Shown here: positions 55,501-64,000 of the stretch, piece by piece
Numbering within the stretch: position 1 is the stretch's first letter
Layout: each line of letters starts with the position of its first letter
Source: Hibiscus mutabilis
Lineage: Eukaryota; Streptophyta; Magnoliopsida; Malvales; Malvaceae
NCBI GenBank assembly: GCA_019671005.1
Contig: CM033745.1
Coordinates: 42,019,834 to 42,083,833 of the forward strand
Direction of reading: 5' to 3'
DNA: 64,000 bases
Translations under genes and position numbers: made by a program
The notes under the pieces: generated by a model
Told to the model about the DNA's origin: nothing
The model's input: only the letters and a program-made list of their open reading frames with translations
The model's database searches: none

Positions 55501-58500
55501 TACACTGGTTTACCGAAGAAAACCAGTGATGGTCCACCTCGATAAATGACCATGTTTTCTTTTATCTTATCTAGATACAACATTATAAACTATGGTGTGC
55601 ATACTAGCAGCGGGTAAAAACTCAACTAATCGGGCGTCAGATCGACATCCAATTATACGTAATTGCAATTTAGGGACCAAATTGCAATTCAGGAATATTT
55701 CAGAGACTTAATACCATTTTGAGTTTACCAATCTTTAATTAAGTCCATTTAAAACATACACGTGAAATTTTGTCTCAAACCAAGCTCATTTGCATCATCA
55801 ATTAAGCATTGCCAATATTTAGGGACCAAAACATAAAAATACAAAATATAAGGAATTAATTAAAATTATATTTAGCAATCCTTAATTATTCAGGTTCCAC
55901 GCATACATGTCAAATTTCAGCTCAAAATGATCATCCACACTCATCCAAATGCTTATATAACAACTAGGGACCAAAATATAACTTTAGAAACTATTTTTCA
56001 ACATAACGGATGGGTCCCCGCGATAAATATCGAAATCATTTAAGGTAGTTTCAAAACCTAAACTCCATTAGCCAAAATGGATAGCTGGTTTCGAAACCTA
56101 GGGGTTGGTTTTGAAACCTGCCTGGAACAAAATGCCCTTGGTTTCGAAACCTTCTGGCTGGTTTCGAAACCTGTCTATAGGTTTTCAAAATTTGCACATT
56201 CCAAACACTTTAGAACCTCCCTAAATACATCCAAAATAACCCCAAACATCATTTAACGTTCAAGCATCATACCACAATAGTCATACAAACATCATACCAA
56301 CCAACGACCATTACAATATGAGAGCATAGGCATTACGGCAACAAAGGTAGTCCTATAGGTATGATTTCTACCCAACATGCTTATATTTCCCCAAAGCCCC
56401 AAATCAAAGTGTAAACCATCTTAACAAAACAATCACCAAATTTATAAGGCCTTTTACAACTCCAAAATCTTGACAAAAACTTGCACAAACATGGAGTTTA
56501 ACAAAACACACTCCCAAACAACAATGAACCCCATTGCTTTATTACTACTTGTTCTAGTTTAAAACCATACTTGTGAAAATCTCAACTCTTAGAATTCCTT
56601 TCTTGCTCTCCTGCTACCTCAGAAACTTTACTTATCTGCATTGATGAGAAAGGAGAGCGTAAGCATAAATGCTTAGTAAAGGCGCTCAATGACAACACTC
56701 AACAATGCTTTAAAACCATTTGTTCTAAATCATATATTCTAAAAATCATGCTCAACCACATCTCATGCTTCATTCTTTTCTAAAACAAGTTGGATAAACC
56801 ATTTTCTAAACATGTATCATTGATCTCTAGAATTTTCAAAAACAAACCTCAATTTAAGGCTTCACATGCTTGTTCATCTATTAGCAAAGCTTAAAAAGCA
56901 TCTCATGTATAAACCATATTATAAAAATTCTATTCATGAATCAAGATACATTATTTCTCAAATATTGGAATTTGAAGTGACCCAAAACAAAACCATTTCT
57001 ATTAGCAAACTATATCTAATAACATTTAACCATTGTCACTTGCCAATATATAGTTTCAAACCACGTTACCTTACTGTTTACATATGCATCAATCAAATCA
57101 ATTTCCAACATTCCATTTTTGGATGCAATAAACCATGTATATAGTGTTTTCTAAATCATGTTACAAACCATTTTCTAAACTCATAAATTATCAATATGGG
57201 ATCATTTGCATCCTCTTTCAATTCTAAAACATGCATATAGTAGTAGGTAATCAAATCTATTTCAAGAGCATGAGAATGTATTTAAATGAAACCGAAAATG
57301 AGAGCGAAATCTTTTGATACTTACTTTCGAGCTTAGATCAGCATTTCAAGCTAAATATAAACTCACAATATCACTTTCAAACCTTTAGAAAGCTGAAAAC
57401 CATGTTTCTACTCACCGACAACACCAAGCTCTACTCGTTGATCCAAAAATCAAGCGTCTGAAGCTAACAAAACCTCGCTGAACGATGAAGGATCAAACTC
57501 CCCTATTTTATCCACATAATAATAGACGATTAATGCATCTCTATGCTTCTAAAATCCCAGCAACAACAACTCCTCAGTTCGCCTAACCAAAAGCCACCAT
57601 TCGCCTTCCAAAACCAACCAAAAACATCGCCAAATTCTATCTAAACATAACCCAGCCATATCCCAACGATTTGATCATCAAATCAACATCATTTAAAATC
57701 TAAAAAAATCATCATAACCATCATATAACTCCAGCAACCTTCTAACAACATAAACACCCCAAAATCTAACTATTTTCAACCTAGAAAATTAGCAATTCAC
57801 ATAGTTTCGGGATTTCTTTTGTAAATCTCTTTTCATAACATTAAAACAAACTTTATATATGATCTAAATCAATCAAGATCACATCCATTTCAATCCATAA
57901 ACAAGATCAATTAATTTCCTCATTAAAACTCAATTAAAACAATGTATTTCATCATTTAATAATTAAATCATCATTAAAAATCAAATCAAAAGAGTCAAGA
58001 ACTTGGGAATTTCAATAAAGAACCTTACATTAGAGGATAAAAACGTAGCTCACCTCTAATGGATGCTTTTCCCCTTAATCAGATTGATTACATGTAAAAA
58101 TAAGATCCAAAACGATAAGGTTTTGATAGGAAACCAATAGGAATTCATTTGATAACAAAAGATTAGAGAAAACACGAATTTACCTTAATATTTTGAAGGA
58201 GAAAAGAGTGTTTGGCTGAAGAGAATTTGAGAGAAGGTCTTTTTGATAAAGTAGTTACGCAAAGTTTTGTTTTAAGTAATTAATTATAAAATAAATTCTC
58301 CGAACCTATTTATGTTTTCCAAAACCATTTTAAAAAAACAAATAGCCAATTAAGTGATAAATTCTAATATTAGACTTTGGGCAAATAACTCCTTAAAGAT
58401 TCAAAGTTTTGACTCTTTTACAAAATAGTCACTAAAAATAGTTTTCAAACTTTACATTTTGGTCACTTGCCAAAATGTCACATTTCCAAAACCCATTTTC

Positions 58501-58795
58501 TAAAATTGATCTCACCAATAATATCCATATACTAAAAATGATTTTTAGTCTTTTTTTCATATTTTATTTCCACCAATAATACCCGAACCGTCTAGTCTAT
58601 CCGGCTAACTTCTAGGCCCAAATTCAGGGTGTTACAAAATATTTTTAGCAAGTCAACCCAATTTTTAACTCAACCATTTCTATTTTTAAACATATTAATT
58701 GCTCGAAACTCATTTAACTGGTTAGTCCGATTCGACCCAGTAGAACCTGACCTGACTATACCCTAAACTCCTAACCCTACTTTTGGGGCTTTACA
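52587..58795 (-). mobile_element. 3' LTR of chromoviral element C, split by a solo LTR
   Basis: The minus-strand LTR starts TGTAAAGCCCC at 58795 after a purine run and ends GGGGGTTACA at 52587. With the solo LTR (55454-58636) and one duplication removed it is about 3.0 kb. It contains the palindromic word cluster at 53010-53260 and a conserved GGAGCGTAAGC ... ATGCTTAGT block (53690). ORFs within it are not supported. Confidence 0.82.
55454..58636 (-). mobile_element. Solo LTR of a sister chromoviral family, AAATA duplication
   Basis: 3183 bp; + strand tips TGTAGCCCCC and GGGTGTTACA. AAATA lies directly at both sides (55449-55453 and 58637-58641). It resembles the host LTR over most of its length (GAGCCGAGTGAGCTACA, TTTATCTTATCTAGA, ATCGACATCCAATT, GGGACCAAATTGCAA), so it is a related family nested within a relative, but its word cluster (56043-56171) is of a different word. 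Confidence 0.92.
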
Positions 58796-60210
58796 GCTCC
58801 CCCTCTTAAGAATTTTTGTCCCAGTAATTTTCCTAAAGGGAAAAGATGGGGAAGTTGCTTCTTCATGTCCTCTTTTGGCTCCCATGTGGCTTCCTCGACT
58901 CCTCGATGTCACCACAATACCTTGACCAACTCTATGGTCTTTCCGCAAAGAACCTTCGTGCGAGAGTCTAACACCTTCATAGGCTCCTCATAATAAGACA
59001 AATCCGCACACAATTCTATTTCCTCCACTGGCACAACATGCGACAGGTTTGACCTATACTTCTGAAGCACAAACACATGGAAAACATCATGTATCTTTTC
59101 TAACTCGGCTAGTAACTTCAACCTATAAACCACTGGACCAACGTGCTCAAGCAATTCGTATGGCCCAATGAACCTAAGTCTTAACTTACCCTTACGCCCA
59201 AATCTCATAACATTTTTCCAAGGGGAAAACCTTTAAGAACACTTTATCCCCAACAACATACTCAATCTCCCTTCACTACAAATCCGCATAAGACTTCTGC
59301 CGATCTGAAGTTGCCTTTAAGCGATCACTAATGAGCTTTACCTTATCATGCATACCTCTAAGCATATCAGGTCCTGGGACATGCTTTTCACCAACCTCTT
59401 CCTAACAAAGTGGCATCCGACATTTACGTCCATAAAAGCCTCATATACTTGACTGAAAACTGTTATTATAAGTAAACTCCACCAACGAAAGTTGCTTCTC
59501 CTATGTCCCTTGAAACTCAATAATACAACAAAGTAACATATCTTCCAAAATCTGGATAACACGCTCAGACTGTCCATCCCTCTGAGGGTGATACGGGGTA
59601 CAAAAATTAAACCTAGTTCCTAAAGTCGTCTACAAACACCCAAATCCTCAACGTAAAGCGAGAATCTCTATCCGAAATAATAGGATTTGGAACCCCATGC
59701 AACTTCACAATCTCTGCAATATACATTTCCGCTAACTTATCCAACGTATACGTCGTATGCACAGCTAGAAATTGCACACACTTCGTAAAATGATCAACAA
59801 TCACCCATATGGAGTTCTTTTTGGATGGCATCAAAGGTAAAACCATCACAAAATCCATGGTGATACTATCCTATTTCCATTTTGGGTAAAGTTTGCAATA
59901 AACCAGCATAAAACTAATGTTCAACCTTAACTTGCCGATACACCAAACAACAAGCAACAAATTATGCTACGTCCTTCTTCAAACTGACCCAGTAATACCC
60001 TTCCTTTAAATCCCAATACATCTTGGTACTACCAGGATGCATAGTAAAAGGACTAGAATGTGCCTTGGTTCGAATACTACGCCACAACTCTGAATCTTCT
60101 AGCACCACTATTTGACCCTTAAAACAAAAAAACACCATCATCATTAAAATGATAATTTGTCGGATTACCATCTGAGATGTCCTTAACATGTAAAGCCAAC
60201 ATGTCATCAT
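58796..60210 (-). pseudogene. Integrase with GPY/F motif and chromodomain, element C
   Basis: Zinc-binding end: SSPFTMHPGSTKMYWDLKE near 60070-60010. Core: SIWVIVDHFTKCVQFLAVHT (first catalytic aspartate kept) and HGVPNPIISDRDSRFT (second kept), 59858-59640. Then a badly shifted stretch (59640-59210). The GPY/F segment follows (MRFGRKGKLRLRFIGPYELL, KIHDVFHVFVLQKYRSNLSH), then a chromodomain read in another frame (GVEEATWEPKEDMKKQLPHL, about 58900-58840) that ends before the purine run at 58796. Confidence 0.83.
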
Positions 60211-60232
60211 ACGGTTGTCTCGCTTTTATCAT

Positions 60233-60640
60233 TTAAGACAACTTACGCTTTACTTGTAACTCTGCCAGCAAACCACCATATTGCGTCACACTCAACTGAG
60301 CAAACATCGCTCTAAGCTCATCGGCTACCTTATGAATCAATCCACCTGCTACAACATTAGCTTTCCCAGGATGATATTTGATTGTTAAATCATAATCATT
60401 AAGAAACTCAATCCACCTCCGCTGCCTAAGATTTAACTCCTTTTGAGACATCAAATATTTCAAACTCTTGTGATTAGTGTACATGATACACTTCTTACCA
60501 TAGAGAATGTCTCTAAATATTTAGAGTGAAAACCATGGTTGCAAGCTCTAAATCGTGCGTAGGGTAGTTGCTCTCATGTACCTTTAACTGTCTCAATGCA
60601 TAAGCTACAACCTTTTCTTCTTGCATTAGCACACAACCCT
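60233..60640 (-). pseudogene. RNase H domain, element C
   Basis: YTNHKSLKYLMSQKELNLRQ, RRWIEFLNDYDLTIKYHPGK and ANVVAGGL mark the C-terminal half of Ty3 RNase H. The aspartate of the usual ANVVADAL is changed to glycine (ANVVAGGL), removing a catalytic residue. The upstream half is broken by stops. Confidence 0.8.
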
Positions 60641-61706
60641 AATCAACATATAACACGTCACTATACACCATAAACTCTTTACCTACTTCGGGTTGAACTA
60701 ATACATGAGCGTGCATTAAAACATCTTTTAATTTCTCAAAACTACACTGACGATTCTTGGTCCAAACAAATTGAACACCTTTTTGCAACAACCTTGTTAG
60801 CGGTGCAGCAATACTAGAAAAACCATCCACAAAGCAATGGTAGTACCCAGCGAACCCAAGGAAACAATGAACTTCTGACACCGACTTAGGTTGCTTCCAA
60901 TTAAGGATAGCCTCAATCTTCTACGGATCCACACGAATACCTTATACTGAAACAACATGGCCAAGAAACATCGCTTCTTTAAGCCAAAACTTGCACTTAC
61001 TCAACTTAGCAAACAAGTGATTCTCCTTCAATGCTTGCAACACTATCCGAAGATGTTCATCATATTCTTCCTCGATATGAGAATAGACAAGGATATTATC
61101 GATAAACACAACCACAAAGCGATCCAAATAATTATGAAAAACTCTTTTCATCATATCCATGAAAGTAGCTAGGGCATTAGTTAAACCAAATGGCATCACC
61201 AAAAACTCATAATGCCCATACCTTGTGTGAAACACAGTCTTCAGTACATCTGCTTCTTTAACCTTCAATTGATAGAACCCAAACCTTAGGTCAATCTTTC
61301 AGAACACAATCGCACGTTGAAATTGAACAAACAAGTCATCAACCCAGGGTAATGGCTACTTATTCTTAATCGTCAACTTGTTCATATGGAGATAATCAAT
61401 GCACATCCGCATCGTTCCATCCTTCTTCGTTACAAACAACACTGCTGCACCCCATGGTGAAACACTTGGGCGGACAAAACCATGATCTAACAACTCTTGA
61501 AGTTTAGTCTTTAACTATTTCAACTCTTTCGGCGCCATGAGATAAGGAGCAATGGACATTAGAGTTGTACCAGAGTACATCTCGATACAGAACTCAACTT
61601 CCCTGTCCGGTGGTAATCTAGGAAAATCTTCTAAAAACACTTTCGGAAAGTTACATACCGTCCTTTGGTATTCAAATTCATCACAAAAGCTAGAAAGGCT
61701 TGTCAC
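60639..61706 (-). pseudogene. Reverse transcriptase, element C, inactive
   Basis: From the right: VFLEDFPRLPPDREVEFCIE, SIAPYLMAPKELK, then broken frames, then YGHYEFLVMPFGLTNALATF, then VVFIDNILVYSHIEEEYDEH, where the catalytic pair normally ending in aspartate reads FIDN, then the thumb CFLGFAGYYHCFVDGFSSIA. The second catalytic aspartate is asparagine (GAT to AAT type change), so the enzyme is dead. Confidence 0.86.
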
Positions 61707-62173
61707 CCTTCATTTATCAACTTTTCAGCTTGTAATGCCGAAACGACATTAGACAAGAATTTAGCATTCTCACCTACCACCACAACAACATAGTCGTTGG
61801 CAAGCTTCGAAGAAATCCTTTTGGTTTCAAAATCCACAACAGCTTTGTGCTCACTCAACCAATCCATACCCAAGATGACATCAAAACCATAGAAAGTCAT
61901 CTCCATTAAATCAACAACAAACACATGGCCTTGAACAACCAACAGACATCTCCTATACGTTCTCCCAACTGTAAGGATCTCCCCAAGAGAACTAGTTACT
62001 AGGACAACCATATTTAAAATCTCAACAAGAATATCCAACAATTGTGCATGCTCACTCAAAATGTATGAATGCGTGGAACTAAAGTTAACCAAAGAAAATG
62101 ATGACAAAGATTGCAAGGTAAAGGTGCCTACAATCATATCGGTGTCATTACGGCCCTCGCGATGCGCATACAC
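61703..62173 (-). pseudogene. Protease region, element C, inactive
   Basis: Reads FSLVNFSSTHSYILSEHAQL then FDVILGMDWLSEHKAVVDFE. The latter (ILGMDWL) is a strong landmark of chromoviral protease. The active-site triplet in front of STHSY should contain aspartate and glycine; both are replaced (NFS), so it is inactive. The ORF is otherwise open over 156 codons. Confidence 0.82.
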
Positions 62174-62339
62174 CCTTGCGTGCTTTCCGTTCTCCAGCTA
62201 AATAGCCACAATATGAGCAACAGTCCTCTGACCCTCATCACGCCTCTGCAAATTACCCCTACCACGACCTCGACCCCTCGTAGGTGCGGCCACAGTAGCT
62301 ACCTGAGCTGGCCCATCCTTAATCGCTTGCTAAAATTCA

Positions 62340-62828
62340 CATTTCTGGTGCTTTTTTGAACCACAAGTCCAACATTCTCCAGCTCCAAAAGCCCCCCAAC
62401 ACTTCCTTGAGTGACGTCTCCCACAACACTCACAATCAAGTGCAACAACAACTACAGTTTGAGCATTTTGCCCCTTCCTACCACCACCACTACCTCTCTT
62501 GCGTCCAACTTGAAATGCTTGTCTCTCGACTTCTTGTTCTGACCACCAGAAAAGTCAAATTCAGCGACTCTTTTCCTCGAATAAACATTCACTGACTCAG
62601 AAGTTGGACCCAAAGATTGCTCAATATCATTGGCCATATTGACCAACACATAAAAATTGGTGTAATCAGCCACAAGCAAATATGTCTTGATGTCCCTCAC
62701 AAGGCCATAACAAAATCTATCGCAACGCTGCGGATCATCCGAAAGCAGTTTAGGACTATATTGGCTCAAACGGACAAATTTGACCTTATAGTCTACTACC
62801 GTTAAACAACCTTGTACCAAAGCCATGA
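62340..62828 (-). pseudogene. gag C-terminal half with zinc knuckles, element C
   Basis: DYKVKFVRLSQYSPKLLSDD and RCDRFCYGLVRDIKTYLLVA are the end of the retrotransposon gag domain. Two degenerate knuckles (CECCGRRHSRKC, then CWTCGSKKHQKC) follow near 62435-62345. The predicted ORF start at 62904 lies in the neighbouring LTR and is not real: gag is truncated at 62829. Confidence 0.82.
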
Positions 62829-64000
62829 TGTAACACCCCCTCCCCATATTCGTTAGCAAACACGAGTCGGTGATGTTACAAAACAAAGTTAAAACAATTT
62901 CCATTATCGAAACTTAAACTGCCAGCCTGCACTGTTCTTGAACAAATTTTTTATAAATTTTTATAGACATCAAAAATTCATCCCGTAAATTTTTAATTAA
63001 ACTAGGTTCACTAATTTTTTTAACCATATAAATTAATAACTAAAATTCATTACACCAAAATTCATTAAAATTCACAGCACAATGCATAATTTTAAGAAAT
63101 CTGTTGTCTTGTTTTCTGACCTTCCATCGATTAAAAATTCACATCTTTTAGTACAAACCTCGAAATCAGTTACCATTTGTTTTAAAAGGAACTAGACTAA
63201 ATTTATAGTTCATAAATATAAGATTCACCTTATAATTTGATTTATGCAATTTATGACAAATTTTCAAACTTACTGCTTAATGCAGATTTTCATGAGTGCT
63301 TTTTTTCTTTTCGAATTATAAGCCTACTAACTACTCATAAATCATTCCAATTCACATAGTAAATATACTAAACCATACTTCATATATTATAAACCAAGCA
63401 AAATTTAAGAGTGATTTATATAAAACAAGTAGGTTTATCATTATACATGCCACTATACAAAAATGACATCTAGGATATCAAAATATTACTATGATAACCT
63501 GTAACGTGTCCTTGTCTACGAGGTGATGCAAACTGCCACTGCTTATGAACTAAACCTATAATCGTATGTGTGTACAAGTAAAACACACGCTAAGTATGAA
63601 CTTAGTGAGGCATTATAATGTAATCATAAAATTAATAAATAATCAATTTTAAAAACATAGTATAGATAATTCTTATTCAAATTCGTTTCAAATCGATATT
63701 GCTTTATAGGAAGATTGAATAATATTAAAAATCATTTTGTAAAAGTCCTTTTCACTATCCTAAGACATACATGTGAGAGAAAGTAAGTATGTGAGTCGTG
63801 TAATCCCAAACTAATAGGCCATAAAGACCGATAAACACTAGACCATAAAGGCTGATAATCAATAGACCATAAAGGTCGATAATCACTAGACACACAAAGT
63901 GTTGATAATCACTAGACACATAAAGTATCGATAATCACAAGACACATAAAGTGTCAGGCGCAGCTGCTCGACTCTATGGCATGCCACTATACTGTAACTC
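62829..64000 (-). mobile_element. Chromoviral LTR at the right edge, incomplete
   Basis: Starts TGTAACACCCCC on the + strand inside gag of element C. It shares GCTAAGTATGAACTTAGTGAGGC (compare 53690 and 56660) and CTATGGCATGCCA (compare 39994) in the same orientation as the other LTRs, so minus is likely. It runs out of the window. Confidence 0.65.
63816..63956 (+). repeat. 24-26 bp minisatellite in the right-edge LTR
   Basis: Units begin AG(A/G)CCATAAAG or AGACACATAAAG at 63816, 63840, 63864, 63888, 63914 and 63939, each ending GATAATCACT or similar. Two unit types (CCATAAAGG.C and CACATAAAGTG) occur in blocks, suggesting unequal exchange. Short palindrome-like GACACATAAAGTGTC elements are included. 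Confidence 0.85.

Larger units (their letters stand above)
52587..62828 (-). mobile_element. Chromoviral (Tekay/Del-like) element C, gag to chromodomain, 5' end missing
   Basis: Minus-strand order from 62828: gag, zinc knuckles, protease, RT, RNase H, integrase, GPY/F motif, chromodomain, purine run, LTR. A chromodomain after integrase defines chromoviruses and is thought to direct insertion to heterochromatin. gag is cut at 62829 by another LTR. Stops, shifts and lost catalytic residues make it dead. Confidence 0.88.

Noticed and set aside
52729..57144. Numerous 60-110-codon ORFs on both strands
   Set aside because: They fall within two chromoviral LTRs, are not shared between the related LTRs, and have no recognisable domains.
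62829..62904. N-terminal extension of the chromoviral gag ORF starting at 62904
   Set aside because: Those codons lie in a different LTR that begins at 62829; the gag homology starts after it.
1..64000. tRNA, rRNA or other structural RNA genes
   Set aside because: Only retrotransposon primer sites resembling tRNA 3' ends were found; no tRNA box pair or rRNA sequence was recognised by reading.

Overview
This window is repeat-rich nuclear DNA from a plant, most likely a eudicot. The evidence is a set of nested LTR retrotransposons of plant-specific lineages (Tat, Athila and a chromodomain-bearing Tekay/Del-like group), an L1-type LINE, several MITE-like elements, and two intron-rich plant genes with GT-AG splice sites. 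The species cannot be fixed from the sequence alone.

Layout. (1) 1-11437 holds most of a decayed Tat-lineage Ty3 element on the + strand: ORF1 remnant, gag, protease, RT, two different RNase H domains, integrase, a long 3' UTR with 48-bp tandem repeats and a hairpin, a polypurine tract and the 3' LTR. (2) 11438-22743 is an Athila-type block with three LTRs in a row (12704-14233, 17215-18742, 21228-22743), defective internal regions, tRNA-Asp-type primer sites, a 'putative plant transposon protein' ORF, and a short palindromic word (TTGCCnnGGCAA) scattered through LTR and internal DNA alike. (3) 22744-25400 is the 3' end and LTR of a second Tat element with a different tandem repeat. (4) 26918-36034 is the only genic island. 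It has two intact minus-strand genes whose exons I assembled by hand: a 229-aa DUF2358 (NTF2-like) protein in 7 exons and a 490-aa serine carboxypeptidase-like protein (closest in memory to SCPL20) in 14 exons. (5) 36039-38522 is promoter-side DNA with a CACTA-like end, degenerate CGAGT repeats and a 1-kb foldback element. (6) 38555-47745 is an old chromoviral LTR split by a solo LTR with perfect 5-bp duplications, then an L1 LINE interrupted by an isolated antisense Ty3 RT fragment and by a 2.6-kb non-autonomous LTR element with a perfect duplication. (7) 47746-51161 holds non-autonomous DNA elements and degenerate repeats. (8) 51162-64000 is a stack of minus-strand chromoviruses: the tail of one element (integrase end and LTR, with a Mutator-type MITE in the LTR), then an element with gag to chromodomain at 62828-58796 whose 3.0-kb LTR is split by a 3.2-kb solo LTR of a sister family, then a further LTR at the right edge.

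The two host genes are probably active, because every splice junction keeps the reading frame and all catalytic residues of the peptidase are present. No mobile element here looks autonomous: open frames are broken and several catalytic aspartates are changed to asparagine. The most unusual signal is that different LTRs carry different short dyad-symmetric words, iterated at irregular spacing. In the related chromoviral LTRs the words sit at a comparable position and the two half-sites differ in a compensatory way.
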